A DNA stretch of 64,000 bases from Hyalella azteca (Eukaryota > Arthropoda > Malacostraca > Amphipoda > Hyalellidae): positions 405,378-469,377 of the forward strand of contig NW_025930774.1 of NCBI RefSeq assembly GCF_000764305.2, read 5' to 3'. This document shows, piece by piece, positions 1 to 12,560 of the stretch. The translations under genes were made by a program, and so were the position numbers. Position 1 is the first letter of the stretch. The number at the start of each line of letters is the position of its first letter. Below the pieces are notes generated by a model that worked only from the letters and a program-made list of their open reading frames with translations, ran no database searches and had not been told where the DNA came from.

Positions 1-219
1 TTGACGTTATGTACGTCTATTTTACGTAAGGTACGTCTATTTTACGTCATGTACGTCTACTTTACGTCACGTACGTCTATTTGAAGTCATGTATGTCTAT
101 TTGAAGTCATGTACGTCTATTTGAAGTCATGTACGTCTATTTGACGTCATGTACGTCTATTTTACGTCATGTACGTCTATTTTACGTCATGTACGTCTAT
201 TTGACGTCATGTACGTCAA
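1..219. repeat. 20-bp tandem satellite, CRE-like
   Basis: About eleven copies of a 20-bp unit of the form TTTACGTCATGTACGTCTAT run from the window edge, with small variants (ttgacgtcat, ttgaagtcat). Several units contain the palindrome TGACGTCA, the consensus CRE/ATF site. The array probably continues to the left of the window. No coding potential is seen. Confidence 0.9.
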
Positions 220-2888
220 CGGAAGTCTTGAGGTACACACAAAGACTTTAAGACACTCGGGTACACGCGACAAATATTCAATGAGAATAACATCAGAAAA
301 TACATGGTATTGGTTATAACATAGATGGGGAAAGACTATTTAATTGACGGATACCCAGCTCCGTGTAGCTAAGCTATCACTTGCATAACATTCATTGTTC
401 TAAAGCAACTACCGTAATATGGTGCTAACTCTACAGTATTACTCTATAAAATTACATTTTATATTCTGAATTCATTTTCAAGATTTAAGTAAAATAATTA
501 AAAGATGATCATCTAATAGTTTAGTTTAGTGACCCTATGATTACTAGCGCTTCAAAATCATCTAATAGAACATCTTATGAAATCTGTAAGTGAAATGCAA
601 TAGGATGTACCTTGGCGAATTTGAATTTAACATTGATAATAAAAATGAATCTAACAAGAAACATATATCAGAGTTGTGCATTTCTAAACTGTAATTACTA
701 ATATATAAGTGACTGTTGCTGCCTGTGCAGTTAATGGCACAGATAACATTCAACACACAACATGAAAGGGTACACCTCTCAATAAAATTAACGAACATTG
801 TCACTGGTACGAAGATACAAACGTGAAATACAAATATCTCATACACGACAGAAGTATCCATAATATAGATGACTCAGGTTACGTTACATAAAAGAGAAAA
901 TTAATCGCGATGAGTGCAGATGATCTAAACGTACGGACATAGTTCTTTGATGTAGCTTGCATATCTAAAAAGTCAATTAGAGATATCGTGACAGGGAGTA
1001 TAGAAAGATCACAACAAATCTACGGCAAATTTAATCCAGTTTACGTTGACGAGTCTAGAACTTGAATAAATTCACTGTGAGTCGTCATAAATTTCAACCC
1101 CTATAAATAGAGATAAGACGATATCATTGCAGACAGTAATAAGTGTTATTAAATTTGTTTTAAAGGTACTTTCACACTGCAATTGAGACTTAGTTTAGAT
1201 AGACTATAACACTATTATAATATAACAGTAAGAGCACGAGGAAGGCAGGTAAGGGCACAGGAAAGTAGGTTCACTGTAAGAGTGACCATTTTTATCTAAA
1301 TTATACATCCAAGTTAAAGTGATGCGACCAGATGAATTTTGTAAATGCACTGTAGATATGTAGATAACTGGTAGAACAAAATTAGTTTATTACAATAGGA
1401 TGTTCAGAGTTCTAACCAAGCACTTGAGTTAATATCCAGTTTAATACGACAGCACGAAAAAATCTTCCTTAAAATTATTCTTTGGCATAGGTACTTTAGA
1501 CGAGCTCCAGACAAAGTCGTCGCTTTCATATCTTTCGTATTTAATCCGGCTGATTATTCAATTTCTCTCTTAGAGTCCCTTCCAGCCTATGATGCTAATA
1601 AGATTCAACTAGTTAGTTTCACGAACAAATGAATATTTATCCGAATGTATAAGCGATGAAACAAAATATTGTAAAAGTTTAAAGGAAAATCGTTACCGGA
1701 GTTTGTAAAAAAAAAAATCCAATAAAAACTGGTCTGAAAATAAGGAAATCTTATTGATGTGACATTTTCCCCGATATCATGAAAGTTGTATACGATTAAT
1801 ACGAATTAACTCCAACTAATCACCAGAAACCCAAAGAGCCGAAAAGGCATAAATTCGGCCTTACAGGTTGCGTGTCACCGATGTTCTGGGCATTCAGCAG
1901 GAAACGATTAAAAAAAACAATTTAGGATTTTAGTACTCCTTCAAAGAGCTGTGATGGGGGGTTAAATCTCTTCAACAATATTCCAACAATCATTATTGCC
2001 AACTCAAACCACCGATCGGGAAGAGATTTGGTATGCAATAGTACCAGTCGGGTGCACGGTCCACCTAATTCTCACTTGTGCCAGTAGAAAATAATGATTG
2101 GTCTTTCTTTGAAGCCTGAACAAATAAATTACTACAAAATAGACTATTTTTAGGCTTTAAAAGTCGGCCATTGAGAAGAATGATGATTAAACTGGTTCTA
2201 CTTCTACCTGACAAGAGAATACATTAACACCATTAATGGCCACATCGGAGATCCAGTGCATAGGGAAAGTCCTTAGGGTAATATTGTCGGGAGAATCGCA
2301 TAGTTGCGAGGATACGTTTAGTCTATTCTAAAACCATAGGCAAATTACGGACACTTTGAGAGGCCACCCATAACATGCCGGAAATTTTCAGGCGTAATAT
2401 AGATCAGTGCTGCATAATTGGTCATTGCATTGGAATTTCAGAGCCGACGTCTAAACCCTCTACCGCCTGACATGAATAACCGGAGCAATATTGTCACAAG
2501 CCTACTTCCCAAAAAGGATACGTTGCTAGTGAGCGAAAAAATGACTTGCACTGATGGTTGCCGCCACGTACGACAACTTTAAAATGTTCTCTGTTGCGTA
2601 CAAACGTCCTCAGGTTGCTACAATCAATAGTTTACGTATAATTTAAGTTGAAAGTTACGTATGTTCCCGGAGAGTGACACACGGCGGTAGAGGGTTAACA
2701 AAAAAATATCACATCATTGATATTTCTTGATGGCATTTTCGTCTTGTACTGTTCTTGACGAGTTGATATTAAAGCATTAGCAAAACAGCAAACAATACCT
2801 ACACAATCAGTTGGATACCGTTCAATTACATTGATTTACGTTCAACAGAGGTTTCTACCACACAAGAATACTTTAATACTTGAAATTA
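220..2888. other. Intergenic, nothing recognised
   Basis: AT-rich sequence with only short chance reading frames. I see no exon-like codon pattern, transposon end, tRNA or long repeat. It contains the 3' flank of the minus-strand gene that ends at 2,889. Confidence 0.5.
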
Positions 2889-4856
2889 TTAAATATTAGT
2901 GGATTCATCAGACCTCTGGCGGCTCAAGTTCGAACAACGGCCTTCGGATAAACGATCATCTTCATCGATATTCGACAGGGTTTCTTCAAAGAAAGACGCT
3001 TCCCTTAATTGCTTTATCCTCATTTCTTCTCGTGGATGATAGTCGCAGACATACTGAGTGGCGAAGTAGGTTTCTTCATGCTCCACACGCTCTCCGGTCA
3101 TAGGATCGTGCAACTTGCTGCAAGTGACTCCAAACTCATGGCCATCTTGAGCATCCAAGTTAGAGCGATAGGAAGCAAGAAGTTCAACCTGTTCCAGAGT
3201 TACTGAATCTACTCCAGCGACAGCTTTCTTTCCGGGATACATGTCTCCGGCAAAGGAGCATTTTTCAAAATACACATCAGTTCCATCAAGTGATTTTTCA
3301 GGCGTGGTTTCAACATCTTCGAAATCTTTGCTCTGAAACTCATCGGGGGGCTCAAGCACACGGCAAAATTCATCACTGAGGAAGTCATTTTTGGAAACAT
3401 CGCAGACCTCATGAACTACCTCGCCCCCTTCTTCGTTAACGCACTGGAGAAGATTCGATGACCCTTGAACGGTAATGACATTGCTTATCACCGGCGTGCA
3501 CATGTTACTTTCATCATTACCGACGCAGATGTAGGAATCATGCTCTTGACAACTTACCGGCATCATTTCCGGAACAGCTATCGAAAGATCGCCATCTTGG
3601 GCGTCAGCTTCGTACATTTCAAGATCTTCTGTTTCTTCCATCTCTTCTGGGATGGAGTGCTGGCCAATGATAAGTTTAGATCTGTGGAGCCTGAAGGACT
3701 CTTCTTGTTTCATAAGGTGTTCTCGAATGTTTGTGACTTCAGACTTCACTTCGAGCATGTTGTGCACAATTTGCTTCACAATTTTGTCTTGTGACTTGAA
3801 TTTGTCTTTGAGTGTCTTGATCTCAGTGTCCTGCCTCGAGATCTTCTCCTCATATAGAGTGGCCAGGATCTTGATCATCATCTCGAGATGAGCGCTGCGG
3901 AGCTCGGCTTCAGTGACCTGAGACACTTTTAGGCCCGTGGTTGTAACGCTAGCTGAGCGTGCCCGCCCGCTCGACTGCCTCGAAGATCTGCGGATGCTGA
4001 GTCGTGGACCGGAATTGCTTTTCCCAGTGATGACCATTCGAGCTTCTTTAGCCTCCGTCGCAGGGGGCTGAGTGGGAATGGTAGGGGCTGTAGCTCTGCG
4101 CCCTGAACCATGCTTCGGGTTATTTTGGTACACCTTCAGGGAAGGTCGTTTGATTTTTTGCGATCCTGAGCTCACGGTCCTTTCGATCTTTGCATTACGT
4201 CTGGTTATGGGACGAGCTTTGGGCTTGTCATGAATGTGCGAAACTTTTTCAAGCAGTTTCAATATGGCAGGAATGCTCCTGTGCTTACCTTCAGATTTTG
4301 ACTTGCGTCTCTCTTCCTTCTTGTCTTTCATCTTCAGCGTTTCTTTATTGTGGTACTCAATTTCATCGTCGATGTTTATGTCTGGGACCGTATGGATAAC
4401 TTCAATCTCATCAGCCTCAAATTCAACTACAAGATCTTTTTTCATTGTTCCATCAAACTTTTCATCGTTCTTTTCGTCTTCCCCTTGGTAAGTGCTGGCC
4501 CCATATGCAGCCCCTGCCTCCCCAGACGTTAGAGCAGTTGGAGTTGGAGGTTCCACCTCTTCCCCAACCTCCTCAATGCTCTGCTTTGGGGACATCACCC
4601 GCCTCTTCGACAGCCTTTTCTTCCGTGATCCCATCGGCGTGCCCGGGGTGAGCGAGGACCGACGCGAGAGATTTCTGGAGCGCGACAGCGATGGGGAGGA
4701 GCAGAGGGATGAGGCAGGGGATGAGGCACTGGATGAGGAGGCAGTGAAAGAAGAGAGGATATTGGAGGCGTAAAGAGGGGGCACCCAATAAACCAAGTCG
4801 GTCTTATTGTCGTTCATGACAGCAGCCATCGGCTTCCAGGCCCACTCCATCTTTAG
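2889..4856 (-). CDS. Last exon of the uncharacterised gene
   Basis: The open frame runs on to 4,904, but its first 16 or so codons read through a pyrimidine tract (TTTTTTTTTCTTATTATCGCAG) that is a textbook splice acceptor. I therefore start the exon at 4,856 (CTA AAG ATG GAG TGG). It ends at the stop codon at 2,891-2,889. The long intact frame with biased amino-acid composition, next to a matching upstream exon, supports real coding. The C-terminal third is acidic and Cys-containing, with no motif I can name. Confidence 0.8.
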   Translation of the reverse strand, partial: LKMEWAWKPMAAVMNDNKTDLVYWVPPLYASNILSSFTASSSSASSPASSLCSSPSLSRSRNLSRRSSLTPGTPMGSRKKRLSKRRVMSPKQSIEEVGEEVEPPTPTALTSGEAGAAYGASTYQGEDEKNDEKFDGTMKKDLVVEFEADEIEVIHTVPDINIDDEIEYHNKETLKMKDKKEERRKSKSEGKHRSIPAILKLLEKVSHIHDKPKARPITRRNAKIERTVSSGSQKIKRPSLKVYQNNPKHGSGRRATAPTIPTQPPATEAKEARMVITGKSNSGPRLSIRRSSRQSSGRARSASVTTTGLKVSQVTEAELRSAHLEMMIKILATLYEEKISRQDTEIKTLKDKFKSQDKIVKQIVHNMLEVKSEVTNIREHLMKQEESFRLHRSKLIIGQHSIPEEMEETEDLEMYEADAQDGDLSIAVPEMMPVSCQEHDSYICVGNDESNMCTPVISNVITVQGSSNLLQCVNEEGGEVVHEVCDVSKNDFLSDEFCRVLEPPDEFQSKDFEDVETTPEKSLDGTDVYFEKCSFAGDMYPGKKAVAGVDSVTLEQVELLASYRSNLDAQDGHEFGVTCSKLHDPMTGERVEHEETYFATQYVCDYHPREEMRIKQLREASFFEETLSNIDEDDRLSEGRCSNLSRQRSDESTNI

Positions 4857-7800
4857 CTGCGATAATAAGAAAAAAAAACTTGTAGTGTTTTCCGATAGCA
4901 TCAATAGACTTATTGGCGATCGGCCTCAGCTTTAAAGGAAAGAATGTATTGACTGCAAATAAAAACATGTTTAGTTCATTGAAATTACCATAAAGAAATA
5001 AACTATTTGAAAATTAGTGGTATTGTACTCGTTGTAAAATTTCATTTATTACATTAAAATATAATATATATACAATAAATTCATCGATGTTTCTGGAGCA
5101 GTAAATTGAAAAATTATCAAAGAAATTTGGAAAAGGCGGACATGCCAGCGTAATGATGGCTAAGTAAGAATTACCATAAGCAGGAGTAGGTTTCCATTTT
5201 AAACCGCAATTAAAACGCAATTAAAATTCCTGGAACTTTATTTCAGTTGTTGCGGGACAATTAGCTTACTGTGAAATTAGCAATGGATTTCTCATTAAGG
5301 ACGAAATACTTTTGTAGGGGCCGTCAGATGATGTGACCGGTACTACCTGGCGTGGTTAAAAGATATGACCGGTACTAAGCAGGTGTGGTTAAAAGTCTAA
5401 TAAAAGATATGACCGGTACTAAGCTGATGTGGTTAAAAGAAATGACCGGTACCAAGCTGGTGTGGTTAAAAGAAATGACCGGTACTAAGTGGGTGTGGTT
5501 AAATGATATGGCCGGTACTAAGCTGGTGTGGTTAAAAGAAATGACCGGTACTAAGTGGGTGTGGTTAAATGATATGGCCGTTACTAACTGGTGTGGTTAA
5601 TTGATAAGGACGGTATATACTAAACTGGTGTGGTTAAATGATATGGACGGTACTGAGCTGGTATGATCACTAGCACTACGGCGGTATAATCAGATGATGC
5701 AAGTGGCATAAGACGGAGTGCTCAGATAATGGGACCGGAACTTTATAAGCAGGTGTGATCAACTGATATGAACTGGTTAATGCGAATGACATTATATTAT
5801 TTAGCATCACGAGTCGCTATGCAGGTGGCCCAGATTGTGTTGCACTTAACCGATTGTAAGCTGCACGGTCACCATTTAACTTTGACAACAATATTGCGTT
5901 GCTAAAACAAAGTTTTTCCTCCGGTCACATGAGTGCGAAGTTGTGAGGACGAGCATCAAGTCATACGTCGTGACAAAACTAACTATTGATGCATCTCAAA
6001 AACCGGCCTGTATATAGTAACACTGTAACACATGTATCTACACACTTACGAGCATATGCGTACTGACGAGCATTGCCTTCAATAAATGAGAATTTAGTGC
6101 TAGATTCTTCTCAATTTCATCTTACTTGACGAGTTTTTAATTTTGATGTACTCTATTATTTATTTCTTTTTAATGTTGTTACACGACACATGAACTGTTG
6201 AGAAGAGTTTCTGGAATAGCGAGTTCCTGGCCCCCAGTAAACAATTATAGACGTCTACAGCCAGCCATAGATGGATAGGCATCAATTACGCCAACGTGAA
6301 AATTATTTAAATATTCAATTTCAGGATTATTCAGTTCGTAAGTTTGGTGTGGATGCAATTATACAGTCTGTAATACTAGGGGATTTATTAATCAAGCATA
6401 AAGGGCAGTCTACCATAAATAAGCCAGTAATCTGCTAGATAAGCCGTAATTCAGCAAACTATAGAGAAAGATTAGACACACTTACGATTTAGAGCTTGTG
6501 GGACTATATGTTCAGCTTATAGGGCCGAAATGTCCCAAAAATGACATTCTTAAATAATTTGTGCATGAGCGTAACTGTTGTTTGTTTGATGTAGTGAAAT
6601 ACAGGGTGCGCCACTGAAACTTACTTATTTGAAAAAATTCCTGTGCGGTTAGTTGGTCGGGTAGAGGGGCTAGAGGGGGTGCATCTGAAGGGGAAAGTTC
6701 CCAAGTTTGTTTCTCAAAGTTTCTCAAATAAATTTGCTGTAGTGCAAGAATTAACTGAACGCGATTTTGTTGCCCGTCAAAATGCATGTAAAATGCTGGT
6801 TGACAACCTGCCTGAAGACGCGGTCGATTTTTTCAGTGGCGAGGCTCACTTCCACATTTCCGGCTGCGTCAACAGGCTAAACATGCGTTATTGGTGTGGT
6901 GTAAATCCACGTGAGTTTCACCAGAAGCCACTTAACTGTGAGCGAGTTACTGTCTGGTGTGCGACGTCGGTAATGGGAATCATTGGTCCTTATTTTTCTA
7001 AGAAAACGAACGCGCGGTTACCGTTAATGGAGCTCATTACAGGAACATGATCGAGGAACTTTTTCTTCCAAGACTCGAAGAAATGAACTTTAGGAACGTG
7101 TGGTTTCAGCAAGATGCAGCCACAGCACACACAGCACGAGACTCGATGAATTTGTTGCGACATCATTTCCCCGACCGCCTCATCTCTCTCAGAGGCGATC
7201 TCCAATGGCCGCCACGCTCTTCAGGTTTGACTCCATGCGATTTCTTTTTATGGGGATATTTGAAATTTCTGGTTTATGTCGATCGACCACGGACCATAGC
7301 ACACCTCAAGAACAACATTCGCGACGTCATTGCCAAAATACCGATTGATATGCTGCATAGAGTGGAAACCATTGTAAAAAAGCGACTTCATTAGTTTATG
7401 CACAATGGAGGCCGTCAGTCATGAGATTTAATTTTCAAAACTGTATGAAAAAAAATTTGGGATACTGTTATCTCGAATAAAGAAAAATTTAAAACAATAA
7501 CTGAAGTACTTTTGTTTTTATTGACCTTTCAAATAAGTAAGTTTCTGTGGCGCACCCTATACATTGAACAAGAGACATCGGCTTCTCATATACACAGACG
7601 ACTTCAACAGATTTGAGGCTCTTTGATATCAAGATGTGCGCTGCGTATCCCGGATACGTAATGACTAATTAACAACGTTCGTTCTCGTTAGTGACCTACG
7701 AAGCGTATTCGTGTCTATCTTAACAATTATATTTATATGATGGGAATAACATTTCATCCGTTCCACACATCGAAAAATACCTGAATTCCCATACCAGAAA

Positions 7801-7991
7801 CAATTACCTACCAACAATGCAGAGAAAAACAAAATTGAGCAAATAAGCTTTTTTTAAGTAAACAATTCATAGGAAAGCTAAAAACTTATGCTGCAGAGCC
7901 CATTACGCTTACCTGCTCCTCTAAAGCCTTGCGCTGATGTTCAGCTGCCTTCCTGGCCTTCATGCTGTTGGTGCTGCGAAACTTGAGCATC
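2889..7991 (-). CDS. Uncharacterised coiled-coil, disordered protein (at least 2 exons)
   Basis: A minus-strand gene assembled from two exons: 7,991-7,913 and 4,856-2,889. Donor CAG|GTAAGC and acceptor TTATTATCGCAG are both good, and the join is phase 0, giving about 681 residues. The N-terminal exon is basic and helical (MLKFRSTNSMKARKAAEH...). The large exon holds a Ser/Arg-rich tract, acidic patches and Lys-rich stretches. A likely coiled coil (LEMMIKILATLYEEKISRQD... to ...REHLMKQEESFRLHRSKL) lies about 300-390 residues after the Met at 4,850. The acidic C-terminus ends in ...RSDESTNI. I do not recognise the family. Because the first exon starts with one base before ATG, either that ATG is the start or more exons lie upstream. 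A minisatellite and a mariner occupy the 3.06-kb intron. Confidence 0.75.
5323..5690. repeat. 33-bp minisatellite in intron
   Basis: About ten copies of a 33-bp unit built on ATGACCGGTACTAAGCTGG and TGTGGTTAAA. Since 33 is a multiple of three, the array yields a spurious periodic reading frame on the plus strand. It lies in the intron of the minus-strand gene. Confidence 0.9.
6602..7559 (+). mobile_element. Tc1/mariner element, DD41D type, defective
   Basis: A 958-bp element with terminal inverted repeats of about 33 bp (AGGGTGCGCCAC[T/A]GAAACTTA...), flanked by TA on both sides (6,600-6,601 and 7,560-7,561). The spacing between the second and third catalytic Asp is 41 residues, the DD41D arrangement described for rosa-like mariners. 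The 5' DNA-binding half of the transposase is missing, so this is an internally deleted copy. It sits in the intron of the minus-strand gene, in the opposite orientation. Confidence 0.9.
6643..7394 (+). pseudogene. Broken DD41D mariner transposase
   Basis: Two overlapping frames carry the catalytic part of an IS630/Tc1/mariner transposase. The first (to 7,050) has AHFHISGCVN and RVTVWCATSV; the second (from 7,047) has WFQQDAATAH and LTPCDFFLWG. A frameshift at about 7,045 separates them. The usual SDEAHF around the first catalytic Asp reads SGEAHF, so the first Asp is lost. The helix-turn-helix region is absent. The protein cannot be an active transposase. It belongs to the 6,602-7,559 element. 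Confidence 0.9.
7913..7991 (-). CDS. Upstream exon (26 codons) of the uncharacterised gene
   Basis: This exon is flanked by acceptor CCCTGCTTCAG and donor GAGCAG|GTAAGC. It encodes a basic/helical segment beginning MLKFRSTNSMKARKAAEH and ending RKALEEQ. It reads directly, in phase, into LKMEWAWKP of the large exon. It is too short to show up as a simple open frame. The extra G before the ATG leaves open whether this is the first coding exon. Confidence 0.75.
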
Positions 7992-10900
7992 CTGAAGCAG
8001 GGAGAGCAGCTACCGTAGACTTATGCTAATGTGAGGCAATAAAGAACGGCAGCTCGCCTTGCGATACAGCAATGAAATAGAGTAAGCGGAGAGACTCCGT
8101 AGAGTTATAGCGACCTAAGCTAGCATCAGATAACTTGCGAATAATGTAGGAACTTGTGATTTTTTATATTATATAATATATAATTTTTATATAATTTATA
8201 AATCATATAGCATTCCTGGAAAGATCGAAATACAAAATTAAACAAATAATTATTATTTTCAGTCTTATGAAGCTCAAACTGTGGTCATATTTTCTGACAA
8301 CAGTACGTTGAAAATATGATAACAAAGGTAGTTTTATTCTTCAGTCACATAATATAAACTTAGGTGTCACATGATCACAACAATCAACATTGATAAAATC
8401 ACAGCCAATTATATATATGCGAATTTTTCGAAACGGTCCTTGAGATGGTGTAAATTTTGCGAATAGTTCAGTTGATGGTGATAATGTGCGCGGTACAGTG
8501 TTGCGTCGCGCAGCTCTGTTCGTCGTTGATACGATCTTCCTCTTTAAAAGGGGAGCGGGGCCGCCTCAAAACACCCGCCACCTTAACAACCCTTCCTCCC
8601 ACACTAAATACCTCCCCTCACGAGGGACAGTGAAGCATGGTAATGATTTTTGTTGTGGGTTTTACTTTTTAATAATTCGTCGATTGAAATAAATAAGAAA
8701 ATAAGGCCGTTTATTGGGGGTTGCGCTTTGTTTATGCATTTCATCGGTGAACTCAGTAGCCCGGCTGCATGTGTAACATGTCTTAAGGTGCATATAAAAA
8801 TTCATGATTCTTCCCTTACGAAAATTTCGGTTCGGTATGGTAGGCTATTCTTCGGCCACCTGTAACCGGCCCGTGAGTTTTGACTGTGACCTTGGTTTGG
8901 ACGAAGCTTGCATGTATAACATCCTTATAAACAATTAAAGCTTGAATTATTATTCATGCGCGTTGCATTATGCACGGGGTTTCTACTTCCCATTCATGTG
9001 ACCGGACTCGTTTCTTAAAGATAAAATCATTTTAATTGAATTCTGCGTTTACGACTCTATATCCACGGCTTTATATGGTTTAGATGTAAATAATGTAACG
9101 ACGACGATCATCAAGATTAAAGCCCAGTGAAGTGCCAGTTTAAGGCAAAAAATTTTTTTATCCAAAGTCCCCTAAAGACAATTTTCTCCTGTAGATCAAT
9201 GCAAATCCAAGATGGCTTTCCCCGCTCCAAGCTCTGTTGTTTGGCTCGGGGATGTTGGTAGCTTGAGCAGCTCAGGAGACAAGCTCTTTCAGCGTCAAAC
9301 TTCCTACAAGGAAAACTTGACGCAGGAAGAGAGAACAATGCTTGGCAGTCATCCAAATTACTGTCATTCGTTGAAAAAAATATAACTGAAAATCATTTAG
9401 AACTTTTTAGATGATATGAAACGTCAATTTTCTATTCTAAATGTGCAGAGCTCTAGCAAACTCAGTGTGAAATGTTAACAAATAATTTAAATACACACAT
9501 GACAATGAAATTATTTCAAAACCTTTGCTTGAACATTGGTCCAATAATATATTCCGTCTTTCGTTTTGAATCAACTATTATGGACACTTTATTATTGGTC
9601 TCAGATAGTCGTCACAGCGGTTTCATGAATATAAACGATTGGTACAAAAAAAAAAAAAACTTTCCTCAAAATGTTCCGAGATACGAATAAGAATTCCGCT
9701 ACAAATTTCGTTGTAAAGTAAAACTCGAGCGTCTTTACACCGTCTATAAACCCCCGGGAGTTGAAATGTTGTTGGAGTGTTCGATTCTGCGGCATAAGAG
9801 GCTTGACGCGAGCAGAGAGTGGATGCAAGAAGGTTGATTTTGGACAGCAAACAGCCCTTGTGGTTTACAGCCAATATCAACCATATAGCATCGAACATCT
9901 CAAACATAACTGGCAGGACATTTTTCTGGAAAATGTATACACAGGTAATATCGGTAATTTTAATCCACACTAAGCATTTAATTTATACAGATCTAAGTCA
10001 TAAGAAAAAATTGGTCCAGATCTCTCCGAATTCTCGCGCAATATTGGAGCCACGCGAAAGCAACTTCGAGATGAAGCCACATTTTCTACTAAGGTATTTT
10101 TAATAGTGTATTTTGAAATCAAAATGACTAGTCAACCCACGCAAAACAGCTTTTAGCATTAGCAAACAAAAATGGTGCTGAATTGATCTGACGACTGACT
10201 ATATAACCATCAGAGGTTGCGTTATTGTAAAATCAATCCGCCACTTGGGGAGCACCGTTCAGAAACAAAAGCTTCTTATCGGAGGTGCTGACTGAAGTCC
10301 AGAAGACATTCCTCGGAACACGGGCGCAAGAACGACATGTCAAACGAACTGGAAGTTCGGGCAAGGAAGAGAATAGAAATACAGCCAAGCAAACAGAACG
10401 GAAGATTATACATTGCGAAACGAAGCAGACAGGAAAGCCGGCTGAAAAAGAAAGCCTGAAAATACGGTTGTCGAAATAGACTGTCAAAGGCACGGTGAAA
10501 AACGGTTCATTCATACGGCTTAATAAACGAACTGAAACACCTTCGAACACGACGTTCGGAACATGGCAAAGAGACTTAGACAAGTTCCATCAAAGCACTG
10601 GAAATGCTTGAAAGCCTCCGAACGGAAAACACCAGAAAGATCAATCAGATCGTTGGGTTGAGGAGCACTGAAAAAAGAATAATGCTTTTATAAAAAATTT
10701 TCTATGCATAAATTGTTTTTAAGAACGATGTTATTGACTTGTACGCCGATGAATAGAAAACAATTTACTTAGAAGTGTATCACGAAAAAATTTACTAATC
10801 AATAAAAACGTTAAAGATTAAATTTCTGTTCACAAAATAAGAATCTAAACAAGTTTTATCCTATGAAAAGGTTCAATGTTTGACTAAATTTTACGCAATA

Positions 10901-11720
10901 AAATATAGTTTGAGTGAAATTGTCACCCAGTATTCCTAGTTATTTACCGTTCTCATTAAGACGAGACCCCTTGTGAGTGGAGATGCATGTATTATACGTA
11001 TTGTTGAAAATAATCGAATCAGGAGAAAAGTGTGATGTTTTAGTTTTAGAATTGATTACACACCGAGGATGTATTAAACGCATTGTTATAACAATTTTGA
11101 GAAATTTAAACAGAAAAAAATGAAGATTTATTCCAATCAAATCGTTCAAAATAATCGCCTCTCTCTTCCGCAGGAAATCGCTGTTTCCAAATCCTTACAT
11201 TTGAGATATTCGTAAAGAGCAAAGCACAATATTGTATATTTGATGCAACTCTAAAGGGAAGTCCTTCAAATATCAATAAACAAATTTCAACTCATTGAGG
11301 ATGACGGCTAACGAGACAACCCATAGTAGCGCCATATGCTGTGTGCCGGGAAGATAAGAGCGTCAGGCTTCAATAACTCGATCAGATGCTCACAAACTCG
11401 CTACTCGATCTGCTGCGTTACTGCAGTGGAATGAGGAATTAGTCTTAGTTTACAAACTCTTTAAAACTATCACGCTCTCTTCAGTGTGATGCGAAAAGAC
11501 ACTGGAATTGTTTGGGTTCAAACAACACTGCAGCTCTCAGCCTGAGTGAACTGGAGGTGATCCTGCAGTGCATGCACGTGAATTATTAGAGAGGCAGTCG
11601 AGATTTAAGGGAATTATTGAAATACAAGGCAAAGAACGAACAATGAAGTAAGAATGATGAGGAATAATTGCTATGATAGTTTGAACAAATACATCATGAG
11701 TATTAAAGAAGAGCTAGGGA
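7992..11720. other. Intergenic, nothing recognised
   Basis: Low-complexity AT stretch near 8,170-8,215 and scattered chance frames. I found no exon with paired splice sites and conserved-looking translation, and no transposon ends. Further 5' exons of the 2,889-7,991 gene could lie here but are not evident. Confidence 0.4.
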
Positions 11721-11727
11721 TGCAATT

Positions 11728-11868
11728 ATGGAAGAGTTAAGCGCACATATACAAGTGAAAACCAAGGGGTACAATGGAAGAGTTAAGCGCACATATATAC
11801 AGATGAAGAGCTAGGGGTACAATGGAAGAGTTAAGCGTACACATACAGGTGAAGAAGTAGGGAAATTA
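11728..11868. repeat. 46-48 bp tandem repeat, three copies
   Basis: Three units beginning ATGGAAGAGTTAAGCG at 11,728, 11,774 and 11,822. The core GAAGAGTTA recurs in the minisatellite at 12.3 kb, so the two arrays may be related. Confidence 0.75.
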
Positions 11869-12267
11869 GCGTTAGAGTAAAGGGCTTGCGATGAAATAAT
11901 AGAAAAGTTTAACACCTAATAGAAGCAGAGGGAAAGAAGAAGAGTTATGAAGATTTGTCGTGCAGTACGATGAAGCATTACACGTTTGCAGGGAAATGGT
12001 TGAAACGTTAGGGGAACTGTAGAACAGTTTGTGCAGTGCTCAATTTCTGTCCTTAGGTCTGTCATGGACTTTCATAATATAGTTCGTGTTGAATCTATCC
12101 ATGTGTCGTTATTTTCCCTACTGTAATCATTCGTTATTGCTAGATTGAAGAACTTTGCGTGCCATTACAGCCACTGCGGCCGAAACCTGACAAATAAATC
12201 TATCGATTTTCCTCGAAAGAGAAAGATCGAAAATAAATTTCCCCAATTTAGACTTAATCAGGATACA

Positions 12268-12560
12268 TTGGAAGAGTTATGGGGACCACAGAAGTTATGG
12301 TACCATAGAAGAGTTATGGGTACCATAGAAGAATTATGGTACCATAGAAGAATTATGGGTACCATAGAAGAGTTATGGGTACCATAGAAGAGTTTATGGG
12401 TACCATAGAAGAGTTATGGGTACCATAGAAGAGTTATGGGTACCATAGAAGAGTTATGGGTACCATAAAAGAATTATGGCACCATAGAAGAATTATGGGT
12501 ACCATAGAAGAATTATGGTACCATAGAAGAATTATGGGTACCATAGAAGAGTTAAAGGTA
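12268..12560. repeat. 20-bp minisatellite TATGGGTACCATAGAAGAGT
   Basis: About fourteen copies of a 19-20 bp unit with GGTACC at its centre and A/G variants in GAAGA[A/G]TTATGG. It is followed to about 12,650 by decayed relatives of the same motif (agaagagttgag). No gene is seen. Confidence 0.9.
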
